From Arthrobacter pityocampae (GTDB lineage: Bacteria; Actinomycetota; Actinomycetes; Actinomycetales; Micrococcaceae), in contig NZ_PRKW01000004.1 of assembly GCF_002927275.1 (NCBI RefSeq), forward strand, positions 186,001 through 250,000: 64,000 nucleotides of DNA, read 5' to 3'. This document shows, in pieces, positions 26,678-34,156 of the stretch (positions within the stretch are counted from its first letter, which is position 1; each line of letters opens with the position of its first letter). The translations under genes were made by a program, and so were the position numbers. The notes under the pieces were generated by a model, which saw only the letters and a list, made by a program, of their open reading frames with translations, was not told the DNA's origin and did not search any database.

Positions 26678-28387
26678 ATGACGGTCACACCGATGAAGCT
26701 CTCGTCCCGGCCTGGGTCCTCCCTCGAGGAAGCACGTACCCTCCTCAGCGACTGTGCACTCGGCCTGTCCCAGTACCACCACCTCCTGTCACCCCAGGAC
26801 GCCCTCCGGTTCGTCATCGATGTGGAGCAGGTGTCCAAGGTCATCGATCACCTGCAGGTCCTCGCCGCCCGGGTGGCGGATCATCACGGCCTCGCCTCGG
26901 CACAGGACGGCAGGTTCGGCTCATCCCCTCCCGCGGGAGCACCATCGGATGCGGAGCATCCCGGGGTCATGTCGTCCGACTCATCCGGCTCATCCGACTC
27001 ATCCGGCTCATCCGGCTCATCCGACTCATCCGGCTCATCCGACTCGTCCGATTCATCCGCCTCGGCCACCGAGGCCCGTCTCGGCTTCAGGAACTGTGCG
27101 GATTTCCTTCGGGAGACGCTGGGGATCAGCCGTACCGAGGCACGACGTCGTCTGCATCTGGCGGCGGTCGTGCTGCCGAGCCTGTCGCCCACCGGGAACC
27201 CGCTCCCTCCCCCGCTGGAGGCCTTGGGTGAAGCCGTGGGCTCCTTCGCCATCAGCGGGCGTGCGGCTACCGTCGTGGCGCATGCGATCGGGCAGGTGAA
27301 GTCCTTCGCGACGCCCGAACAGCTCGCGTCGATGGAGCAGCACCTCACCCGGCAGGCGGTCGAGTCGGACGAGGACATCCTCCGCATCCTGGCACGTCGC
27401 TGGGAATCAGTGCTCGACCAGGACGGGCAGGAACCGACGGAGAAGGTACTTCGGGCACGTCAAGGCGTCTTCCTCAAGGGACGACGCCATGGATTGCACG
27501 TTCTGGAGATCGGCGCCACGGACGAGCAGTTCGACCAGCTCGCAACCGTCATGAACGCAGCCGCGAACCCGCGAAGTTCCTCGGGGCTCGCCGACCACCA
27601 GGTCGACAGCGCACAACTGGAGGCAACACATCGTGCAGCACAAGGGACAGCACGTGCTTCGCAGGAGCGGTCGCTCGATCACGGCGGGGCGACCCGGGCG
27701 CAACAACTCCTCGACGGTCTGGTTTCCGCCTGCAGGATCGCACTGTCCACCGGTGGACTGCCTGCATCAGGTGGTCACCGTCCACAGGTGATGGTGACCA
27801 TCGACTACCAGGACCTGATCGGCCGGACCGAGCGGGCCGGCGACTCCGTCTTCTCCGGACAGATCAGTGCTCAAAACATCAGGAGGCTCGCCTGCGACGC
27901 GGACATCGTGCCGTTGGTCCTGGGCGGGAACGGGCAGGTGCTCGACGTCGGACGGGCGCAACGCCTGTTCCCACCACATCTTCGGCGAGCACTTGTTGCA
28001 CGGGACAAAAGATGCGCCTTCCCGGACTGCTCCTTTCCGGCCAGCTGGTGCGAGGCACACCACCTGACACCGTGGGCGCGTGGTGGCGCGACCAGCGTCG
28101 ACAACGGGGTGCTTTTGTGCTCGAGGCACCACCATGTCATCCACGAGGGCCTGTGGACTGTCGAATCACGAGGTGGCATCCCGTGGTTCACCCCGCCGCC
28201 TTATCGACGATCGTCCGGCAACCCACGAAGGAATCTGTACTGGCAGGCGGGGCGTGCAGTTCGCAGCAAACTCGGCACAGCACCTGGATCCGACACGGCC
28301 TGGAACCCATCGATCTCCGACCTGACGGACACCGGAGGATCCGACCCGACAGCGAGTTCCGACCTGACGGACACCGGCGGAGGATGA
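26678..28387 (+). CDS. DUF222/HNH endonuclease-type protein (13E12 repeat family)
   Basis: About 569 residues. The N-terminal DUF222 part (residues ~10-75 and ~130-320) includes RNCADFLRETLGISRTEARRRL. It is interrupted at about 97-128 by a Ser/Gly/Asp linker of 9-bp DNA repeats. The C-terminus has an HNH domain: ARDKRCAFPDCSFPASWCEAHHLTPWARGG then LLCSRHHHVIHEG, with the zinc-site cysteines and catalytic histidines intact. The family is abundant and often mobile in actinobacteria. A LexA box and a leaderless start precede it. The extreme C-terminus repeats SDLTDTGG, and a 42-bp minisatellite begins about 100 bp after the stop. Confidence 0.88.
   Translation: MTVTPMKLSSRPGSSLEEARTLLSDCALGLSQYHHLLSPQDALRFVIDVEQVSKVIDHLQVLAARVADHHGLASAQDGRFGSSPPAGAPSDAEHPGVMSSDSSGSSDSSGSSGSSDSSGSSDSSDSSASATEARLGFRNCADFLRETLGISRTEARRRLHLAAVVLPSLSPTGNPLPPPLEALGEAVGSFAISGRAATVVAHAIGQVKSFATPEQLASMEQHLTRQAVESDEDILRILARRWESVLDQDGQEPTEKVLRARQGVFLKGRRHGLHVLEIGATDEQFDQLATVMNAAANPRSSSGLADHQVDSAQLEATHRAAQGTARASQERSLDHGGATRAQQLLDGLVSACRIALSTGGLPASGGHRPQVMVTIDYQDLIGRTERAGDSVFSGQISAQNIRRLACDADIVPLVLGGNGQVLDVGRAQRLFPPHLRRALVARDKRCAFPDCSFPASWCEAHHLTPWARGGATSVDNGVLLCSRHHHVIHEGLWTVESRGGIPWFTPPPYRRSSGNPRRNLYWQAGRAVRSKLGTAPGSDTAWNPSISDLTDTGGSDPTASSDLTDTGGG
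26971..27062. repeat. 9-bp tandem repeat coding a Ser/Gly/Asp linker
   Basis: About ten copies of a 9-bp unit alternating TCCGACTCA and TCCGGCTCA, with a few substitutions at the right end. They encode a run of Ser, Asp and Gly between the two halves of the DUF222 region. Three-codon units keep the frame through slippage. Confidence 0.85.
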
Positions 28388-28490
28388 AGGGATGGGAGGA
28401 CTCGGACTCACCGATGAGGGGCGGATGAAGGGAGCAGCGAACTCGGTCTGGCAGCTACGGGCCCGGCATGCTTCGGCCGGCCGGTAAATC

Positions 28491-28826
28491 CGGCGGACTC
28501 GGCCCGGCGGTCACTGCCCGTCGCTTCCGGCCCGGCGGACTCGGCCCGGCGGTCACTGCCCGTCGCTTCCGGCCCGGCGGACTCGGCCCGGCGGTCACTG
28601 CCCGTCGCTTCCGGCCCGGCGGACTCGGCCCGGCGGTCACTGCCCGTCGCTTCCGGCCCGGCGGACTCGGCCCGGCGGTCACTGCCCGTCGCTTCCGGCC
28701 CGGCGGACTCGGCCCGGCGGTCACTGCCCGTCGCTTCCGGCCCGGCGGACTCGGCCCGGCGGTCACTGCCCGTCACTTCCGGACCGACGGACTCGGACCG
28801 TCGGTCACTGCCCGTCGGTTACAGGC
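28491..28826. repeat. 42-bp minisatellite, eight units
   Basis: Units begin at 28491, 28533, 28575, 28617, 28659, 28701, 28743 and 28785. The first six are essentially identical (CGGCGGACTCGGCCCGGCGG start), the seventh carries a few changes and the eighth is diverged. It lies in the 527-bp region between the HNH gene and the CrcB gene; the rest of that region shows no gene. Each strand is open over the array (14-residue repeats), but with no conserved protein on either side. Not CRISPR: there are no unique spacers. Confidence 0.92.
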
Positions 28827-28914
28827 CCGCCTGATTCCGCTCGGCGGCTACAGCCCGGCAGATTCCACCCGGCGCTCATAACCCACCAGATTCGGCTGGG
28901 CCCAGCACCAGGCT

Positions 28915-29310
28915 TCAGCTCCCGCCGAGACCGGTCGGAAAGAACCCCACCCACAGGCCCAGCGCTGCCGCCCCGAACGACGCCAGCGCCGTCCCCGCCC
29001 CCGAGAGCACTGCGGCCCCGATGCGCTTCGCCTGGAGCAGTCGCACAGTCTCGCTGCTCGCCGTACTGAAGGTGGTGTAGCCCCCGAGGAAGCCCACGCC
29101 GCAGATCGATGTCCACTCGGACGGGAGGACGCCGGTCATGCCGAACGCGGCGACGAGACCGAGCAGGAAGGAGCCCGTGATGTTGACGGTCATGGTGCCG
29201 ATGGGGACCACGCCGCGGAGGGGCGCCCTGATGACGCCGTCGAGCACGAAGCGTGCCACCGCCCCCATCCCACCTGCAATCCCGAGCGCGAGCACCACGA
29301 GCACGCTCAC
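28915..29310 (-). CDS. crcB: CrcB/Fluc-family fluoride channel subunit 1
   Basis: A 131-residue protein with four membrane helices. The family features are GGMGAVARFVLD at the N-terminus, the Asn in TMTVNITGSFLLG and the pore motif GFLGGYTTFSTAS. Fluc channels export fluoride as antiparallel dimers. Its GTG start overlaps the stop of a second CrcB gene by 4 bp (GTGA at 29307-29310), so the two are co-translated and probably form a heterodimer, as in many Gram-positive bacteria. Confidence 0.93.
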   Translation of the reverse strand: MSVLVVLALGIAGGMGAVARFVLDGVIRAPLRGVVPIGTMTVNITGSFLLGLVAAFGMTGVLPSEWTSICGVGFLGGYTTFSTASSETVRLLQAKRIGAAVLSGAGTALASFGAAALGLWVGFFPTGLGGS

Positions 29311-29777
29311 GGCGGCCCTCCCCGACTACCCGGTGAGCGACGACGGACAAGGCTTCCCGCCACGATCCCCAGCGCGGTCGCCCCGAGCCCCACCACCACG
29401 GACAGCCCGAGGTAGCCCATGCCCGCCGCGGCCCGGCCGCCGCCCAGGAGGAGCGCGGAGTCGACGGCGAGCGCACTGTAGGTGGTGAAGCCGCCGAGAA
29501 AGCCGGTACCGAACAGGAGCCGCAGCGCCCGGCGTCGGCCTTCGTCGGGGCCCCGCCGTGCCAGGGCCTCGAGGAGCAGACCGAGGGCGAATGCCCCCGC
29601 GATATTGATCAGGAAGATGCCGAAGGGGAGACCCGATGGAGCGGGCAGGACCTCGGACAGTCCGAACCGCACGAGAGTCCCACTCATGCCGCCGAGGAAC
29701 ACCAGTCCGAGGTATCCCGGCCGGAGGTGCGGTGGCGTCCCGTCCCGAGGGGGACGGCGGCGCTGGGGGTCAGGCAA
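29307..29777 (-). CDS. crcB: CrcB/Fluc-family fluoride channel subunit 2
   Basis: About 156 residues, four membrane helices, with GGMSGTLVRFGLSE, the Asn in FLINIAGAFALG and GFLGGFTTYSALA, the same landmarks as its partner. Its start is not clear: a TTG at 29777 overlaps the end of the hydrolase gene by 8 bp and keeps the full first helix plus ~25 leader residues; a GTG a little further in would leave almost nothing before the first helix. I chose the TTG. It pairs with the gene at 28915-29310. Confidence 0.85.
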   Translation of the reverse strand: MPDPQRRRPPRDGTPPHLRPGYLGLVFLGGMSGTLVRFGLSEVLPAPSGLPFGIFLINIAGAFALGLLLEALARRGPDEGRRRALRLLFGTGFLGGFTTYSALAVDSALLLGGGRAAAGMGYLGLSVVVGLGATALGIVAGSLVRRRSPGSRGGPP

Positions 29778-30516
29778 CGTATCGGGCGAGGAAGTCCAGG
29801 GTCCGGGTCCAGGCGTCCCCGGCCGGTCCTGCGCGATAGGCGAAGCGGTTGGAGTCGTTGAAGAAGGCGTGACCCGCCCCCGGATACCGGACTGCGGTGA
29901 AATCGACGCCTGCTTCGGCCATCGCCGCCTCGAGTGCGGGCAAGCCGGCGACCAGGCTCTCGTCGTCCTCCCCGTAGAAGGCCAGGACGGGTGCCGTGAT
30001 GCGGGACAGCTCCTCGCCCGAGAAGTCGGCGTGGCCGTAGAACGGCACGCAGGCGAGCAGGCGCGGCTCGTGGACGGCGAGCGAGAAGCCGTAGGTCCCG
30101 CCGAAGCAGAAGCCGGTGACACCCACACGCCCCGCCACCGCGACGTCGTCGTACAGGAAGGTGAAGCATGCCCGTACGCGCTCCGTGGTGAGCGCCGCGA
30201 AGGCAGGGTTCCGCAGCGGTGCGAGCAGCGCACGGAGCTTCGGCTGTGCCTCGTTCCGTGCTGCCTCGTCCGGCCCGAACAGGGCCTCGTCGATTCCGGC
30301 AGTGGCCTCCTCGGTGATGCCCTGATCAGCGAGGAGATCGGGGGCGACGACGACGTAGCCTTCGCGCGCGAACCGATCGGCGACATCGCGGGTGTGGGAC
30401 ACGAGCCCCCACACCTCGTGGATGAGGACGAGCCCACCCCGCACCGGTCCGTCGGGCCGTACCACATAGGCGGGGAGCGGGCCGGCCGCGGTGGGGATGT
30501 CGTGGAGCGGGCTCAT
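29770..30516 (-). CDS. Dienelactone hydrolase family protein
   Basis: A 248-residue alpha/beta hydrolase. The nucleophile is Cys in GFCFGG, as in classical dienelactone hydrolases, with the His in GAGHAFFN and the acidic EDDE region completing the triad. Family members open dienelactones in chloroaromatic breakdown, but many act on other lactones or esters and there is no aromatic pathway nearby. The ATG at 30516 overlaps the preceding gene's stop by 4 bp (ATGA). It is third-last in a four-gene operon ending with the CrcB pair. Confidence 0.88.
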   Translation of the reverse strand: MSPLHDIPTAAGPLPAYVVRPDGPVRGGLVLIHEVWGLVSHTRDVADRFAREGYVVVAPDLLADQGITEEATAGIDEALFGPDEAARNEAQPKLRALLAPLRNPAFAALTTERVRACFTFLYDDVAVAGRVGVTGFCFGGTYGFSLAVHEPRLLACVPFYGHADFSGEELSRITAPVLAFYGEDDESLVAGLPALEAAMAEAGVDFTAVRYPGAGHAFFNDSNRFAYRAGPAGDAWTRTLDFLARYVA

Positions 30517-30920
30517 CCGCCTAGGTTGGCACGCTTCGTGATGGTGCGCCAACCGCCGGCGCGGTTGTCCGCGATGACGGCCCGGAAGATCTCCCGCAGC
30601 GCGTCCTCGTCGACGGGACGGTCCTCGTAGAGGGCGATCGTCCGCCCGGTCACGTTGCCCTGCCCGCCCGTGATGAGGCCGTGCGGGTCGGGGGCCAGAC
30701 CGCCGTCGTAGAGGAAGACGTTGACGTGGTCCCTGGTGGCGAGGAGTGCACACACGTTCCCGTCGAGCACGAAGTAGGGCTGGCGGGTGCGCTTGATCGT
30801 CTCCTCGATGTCCGGGTCGGCTTCGTGCGCCACGCGGCGGACGGTCCGGCAGATCTCCTGCTGCCAGGCGGGCAGCGCGGCGATGTAGTCGTCGATGCGG
30901 GGGTCAGGGGCTCCGGCCAT
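30513..30920 (-). CDS. DUF1801 family protein
   Basis: A 135-residue protein with the YdhG/DUF1801 pattern: PRIDDYIAALPAWQQEICRTVRRVAH at the N-terminus, then IKRTRQPYFVLDGNVCALLATRDHVNVFLYDGG (shown in part) and KRANLGG near the end. The fold is small alpha/beta and cytoplasmic; the function is unknown. It is the first gene of the operon DUF1801-hydrolase-crcB-crcB, with ATGA overlaps. A fluoride-related role for the whole operon is a guess from context; I looked for a fluoride riboswitch upstream and found none. Confidence 0.8.
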   Translation of the reverse strand: MAGAPDPRIDDYIAALPAWQQEICRTVRRVAHEADPDIEETIKRTRQPYFVLDGNVCALLATRDHVNVFLYDGGLAPDPHGLITGGQGNVTGRTIALYEDRPVDEDALREIFRAVIADNRAGGWRTITKRANLGG

Positions 30921-30971
30921 GGGCGACAGTGTGCCAGCGGAGGGACACCGCCGGAAGGGCCGACATGCCCG

Positions 30972-31496
30972 TCACCCGAACGGCGGGGACACCACCCGGA
31001 GTTCGCGCAACGGCGGAACGAACCGGTCGTCGTCCTTGCTGCTGCCGTCGAGCGTCCACCCGTGCCGCCCGTAGAACGCGAGGGCCCGCGCATTGCCGTC
31101 GGCCACCCACAGGTAGGCGCTGCCGTAGCCCATGCCGGCCAGTTCGCACACCGACCGGCTGAACAGGAAGGAGCCGATGCCGACGGACCAGTAAGCAGGG
31201 TCCAGGTTGATGGCGTGCAGTTCGCCCACGCCGTCGTCGACGTCGTCCCGCGGCGCCCCGAAGCCCGACCACCCGACGATTCGACCGCTCACGCAGACGG
31301 CCAGTTGGCGGTCGTCGATCCCCATGCCGCCCAGACGGTGCTCCCAGACTGCGGTGAGGCGCTCGCTGTCCAGGCGTGCGAGGTAATCGGCGGGCAGGAT
31401 CCCGCCGTACGCGGCACGCCAGGCGTCGATCTGGATGCGCGCGAACTCGGCCGCGTCCGCGGGTGCCGCCTCACGGATGGTCCAGGTCCCGTCCAC
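30972..31496 (-). CDS. GNAT-family N-acetyltransferase
   Basis: A 174-residue protein beginning WTIREAAPADAAEFARIQIDAWRAAYGG, the common start of the RimI-like GNATs. The acetyl-CoA loop is VGIGSFLFSRSV (compare Q/RxxGxG/A), followed by ALAFYGRHGW, the last strand. The substrate is unknown. The start is GTG at 31496 with GGAGG just upstream. It is divergent from another GNAT gene 68 bp away; the two do not look like close duplicates. Confidence 0.85.
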   Translation of the reverse strand: MDGTWTIREAAPADAAEFARIQIDAWRAAYGGILPADYLARLDSERLTAVWEHRLGGMGIDDRQLAVCVSGRIVGWSGFGAPRDDVDDGVGELHAINLDPAYWSVGIGSFLFSRSVCELAGMGYGSAYLWVADGNARALAFYGRHGWTLDGSSKDDDRFVPPLRELRVVSPPFG

Positions 31497-31564
31497 GGGC
31501 CACCTCCCTGCCGCTCTCCCGCCGTCCTGACCGACGGCGCCGGGCCTCCGACTACAGTGGCCGG

Positions 31565-32101
31565 GTGCCCTTCCCTACTCTGCCATGCGGTGTGACCCTG
31601 CGTCTCCTGAGGGCTGAGGACGCGCCCGCCCTCGCCCGGGCGTACCGGGACAACCGGGAGCACCTCGCGCCGTGGGAGCCCCTGCGGGACGAACGCTTCT
31701 TCACCGAGGCGGGCCAGGCCGAGCAGATCGCGTCGCGGCTCGAAGCCGGGGCCGCCGGCACCGACCTGCCGTGGGTCCTGGAGGCGGAGGAGCGGATCGT
31801 GGGCACGATGACCCTCGCCGGCATCGTCCGCGGGCCGTTCCTCAGCGCGCACGTGGGGTACTGGGTGGCCGGGCGGCTGCAGGGTCGGGGCGTCTGCTCG
31901 GCCGCCCTGCAGGAGGTGCTGCGGCATGCCCGGGACGAGCTGGGACTGCACCGCATCCAGGCGTCCGTCCTGCCGCGCAACGCCGCCTCGACGGCGGTCC
32001 TGCGCGGGGCGGGCTTCACGCTCATCGGGACGGCGCCGTCCTATCTCAGGATCGCCGGGTCCTGGCAGGACCACCTGCTGTACCAGCGCATCCTGCACTG
32101 A
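31565..32101 (+). CDS. GNAT-family N-acetyltransferase, RimJ/RimL type
   Basis: A 178-residue protein. It starts with VTLRLLRAEDAPALARAYRDNREHL and has the RimJ/RimL hallmarks: VGYWVAGRLQGRGVCSAAL (CoA loop), LHRIQASVLPRNAASTAVLRGAGF and a terminal W/Y-rich end. RimJ/L-like enzymes acetylate N-termini, often of ribosomal proteins; others act on small molecules. A GTG start at 31565 is used; the upstream in-frame region is not conserved-looking. The gene converges on the glycosidase gene with 31 bp between stops. Confidence 0.85.
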   Translation: MPFPTLPCGVTLRLLRAEDAPALARAYRDNREHLAPWEPLRDERFFTEAGQAEQIASRLEAGAAGTDLPWVLEAEERIVGTMTLAGIVRGPFLSAHVGYWVAGRLQGRGVCSAALQEVLRHARDELGLHRIQASVLPRNAASTAVLRGAGFTLIGTAPSYLRIAGSWQDHLLYQRILH

Positions 32102-32132
32102 TCCCGGGTGGTCCCGCCGACACGCGAGGGCG

Positions 32133-34001
32133 TCAGAGCGCGCCGAGCGCCTGGGCGATCGGCACGGCGGACGCGGCGGCCCAGGCCTGCGGGCGGCACG
32201 ACGCCGGGTAGGGCACCGGCTGCTCCACCTCGCCGGCCGTGTGCCCGGAGAAGAGTTCGGGCAGCCGCCAGTCGAAGCCCTCCGCGGCGTCGAGGAGGCC
32301 CCTCGCGAGGACCGCGGCCTCGTCCGCGAAGCCCGCCCGGAGCATCCCGCTGATGATCATGCCGGTGTCGTGGCTCCACACCGATCCCGCGTGGTACCGG
32401 GTGGGCCAGAAACCGCCGTTGGTCGTCGAGACGGTCCGGATGCCGAAGCCCGAGAACATCGTCGGGTCGAGCAGCCGCGCCACCACCACGGCTTCCTCCT
32501 CGGCGGTCAGGATCCCCGTGCCGAGGAGGTGGCCCATGTTGCTCGTCACGCCGTCGACGGCGCGCTTCTGAGCATCCAGGGCGATCGCGGGGTAGCGGCC
32601 GGTGGCGTCCGAGCACCAGAACGCCTCCCGGAAGCGCTCCGCCAGGGAGGCGGCGTAGCTGCGCCAGCTCTCCGCACCGGGGCGGCCGAACGCCTCGAGC
32701 AGCGCCGCTCCCCCGATGGCCGCCTCGTAGGCGTAGCCCTGGACCTCGCTGAGGGCGATCGGGCCCTCGGCGAGGGACCCGTCGTGCCAGCGGATGGAGT
32801 CACCGGAGTCCTTCCACCCCTGGTTGGCCAGCCCGTGCCCGCTCGTGTCGAGGTACTCGAGGAAGCCGTCGCCGTCGGAATCGCCGAAGTCCCGCAGCCA
32901 CGTCAGCGCCTTCTCGAGCGGGTCGAGGAGGCGCCCGACGACGTCGTCGTCCAGGCCTGCACGCCACGCGTCGTGGAGCAGCATGATCCACAGCGGGGTG
33001 GCGTCGATGGTGCCGTAGTAGACCGGGGGAAGGGCGATCCCGGTGCCGTCCTCCTCGAACCGGAGCGTGCCCCGGCGTACCTCGTGGAGGATCTTGCCCG
33101 GCTGCTCGGCCGTCGAGGCGTCGCTGACGGTGCCCTGCCGGGAGGCGAGCGCGGTGAGCGTGGAGCCGGCGAGCTCCGTGGACACCGGGAGGAGCAGGCG
33201 GGCGGCGATCAGGGAGTCGCGGCCGAACATCGTGAAGAACCAGGGGGCTCCGGCCGCGAGGAACGTCGCTGCGGGCTGGTCGGCCGGCGCCATGCGGAGG
33301 CCGTTGAGGTCCGAGATGGAGTGCCGCAGCAACAGGTCGAGGCGGCGGTCGCCGACGGCCGGAGCCTCGAGGGGGGCCGTGGAGGGCGCCGTCATCGGGG
33401 CGCCGGTGTCCTGCAGGGCGAGGGACCACGCGATCTCCGCCGTCGATCCGGCGTCGACCGTGACCTGCCAGCGGAGCTCGATCCTGCCGTCCCCGAAGGA
33501 GACGGCGGCCGTGCCGGGATCGAGGAGGGCGGTGGTCTCGGCGTTGCGCCAGTTCCACTGCAGCGCGTCGATCGCCAGCGGCGTGCCGGATCCCTGACCG
33601 GATTTCACCTTCTCCATGGGGGTGCTGTCCGCGGCGAGGCTGCAGGCGAGCACCAGGGTGACCGGCTCGTCGAGGGCGGAGTCGATCCGCACCACCTCGC
33701 GGATCCCGTCAGCGGACGCCGTCCGGGTGCGCGTGAGCTGGACGAGCGGGTCCGCACCGGCGTTCTCGACCCGCACCATCGCCAGGAAATCCACCCGGCA
33801 GGCCGATCGCACCTGGGCGCTGACCCACTCCGGCTCGCTACCGTCCACCGTCAGCACGGCGCTGCTGATCACGCGGTCGTCGCCGCAGTGGATGCCCTGC
33901 GCGCCCGTCCCGCGGATCTGGCCGTGCGGGTCCGACCACGCCTGGATGGGCGCGCTGAAGACGCCGGTCAGATCGTGCAGGAAGGGCTGGAGGTGCGCCA
34001 T
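32133..34001 (-). CDS. Glycogen-debranching-type glucosidase (amylo-alpha-1,6-glucosidase-like)
   Basis: A 622-residue protein. The N-terminal ~200 residues form a beta-rich domain like that before debranching enzymes; the C-terminal (alpha/alpha)6 barrel has FFTMFGRDSLIAARLLL, the PPVYYGTIDATPLWIMLL stretch and QGWKDSGDSIRW, which match the amylo-1,6-glucosidase/trehalase-like GH groups. It has no signal peptide, so it acts on imported oligosaccharides. It is divergent from LacI regulator 1, with palindromic operators in the shared gap, and the importer genes lie just beyond, so the set is probably one maltodextrin/alpha-glucoside regulon. Confidence 0.85.
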   Translation of the reverse strand: MAHLQPFLHDLTGVFSAPIQAWSDPHGQIRGTGAQGIHCGDDRVISSAVLTVDGSEPEWVSAQVRSACRVDFLAMVRVENAGADPLVQLTRTRTASADGIREVVRIDSALDEPVTLVLACSLAADSTPMEKVKSGQGSGTPLAIDALQWNWRNAETTALLDPGTAAVSFGDGRIELRWQVTVDAGSTAEIAWSLALQDTGAPMTAPSTAPLEAPAVGDRRLDLLLRHSISDLNGLRMAPADQPAATFLAAGAPWFFTMFGRDSLIAARLLLPVSTELAGSTLTALASRQGTVSDASTAEQPGKILHEVRRGTLRFEEDGTGIALPPVYYGTIDATPLWIMLLHDAWRAGLDDDVVGRLLDPLEKALTWLRDFGDSDGDGFLEYLDTSGHGLANQGWKDSGDSIRWHDGSLAEGPIALSEVQGYAYEAAIGGAALLEAFGRPGAESWRSYAASLAERFREAFWCSDATGRYPAIALDAQKRAVDGVTSNMGHLLGTGILTAEEEAVVVARLLDPTMFSGFGIRTVSTTNGGFWPTRYHAGSVWSHDTGMIISGMLRAGFADEAAVLARGLLDAAEGFDWRLPELFSGHTAGEVEQPVPYPASCRPQAWAAASAVPIAQALGAL

Positions 34002-34052
34002 CGGAGCTCCTAGTCGTTGGGCAGCCGTCTGCCCGCCAACGGGCTCCGACTG

Positions 34053-34066
34053 TTTGATCGATCAAA
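34053..34066. promoter_or_regulatory. LacI-type operator O1
   Basis: TTTGATCGATCAAA is a perfect 14-bp palindrome centred on CG, typical of LacI-family operators. It lies between the divergent glycosidase and LacI-1 genes, just upstream of the -35 hexamer of the LacI-1 promoter. Confidence 0.85.
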
Positions 34067-34073
34067 TTACTTG

Positions 34074-34103
34074 TTGACACCACCCTATTTGAACGTTCAT
34101 ATT
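34074..34103 (+). promoter_or_regulatory. Promoter of LacI regulator 1 with operator O2 inside
   Basis: TTGACA (34074-34079) and CATATT (34098-34103) are spaced 18 bp. Between and across them lies TGAACGTTCA (34090-34099), a perfect palindrome whose extended form TTTGAACGTTCATA resembles O1. Binding here would block the promoter, consistent with autoregulation. O1 and O2 centres are about 35 bp apart. Confidence 0.75.
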
Positions 34104-34156
34104 GTTGTAAACAGGCATCGGTGACCGGTGCCACACCCCGACGACGAGGAGGACCC

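Noticed and set aside
28408-28776. Repeat protein (14-residue units TGSDRRAESAGPEA) on the minus strand
   Set aside because: It is only a translation of the minisatellite; the plus strand is equally open, and there is no ribosome site or flanking conserved sequence.
28491-28826. Regular 42-bp array as a CRISPR
   Set aside because: The units are contiguous and there are no unique spacers; no cas gene is in the window.
30921-30971. Fluoride riboswitch before the crcB operon
   Set aside because: The short gap before the first gene does not show the conserved elements of the crcB motif.
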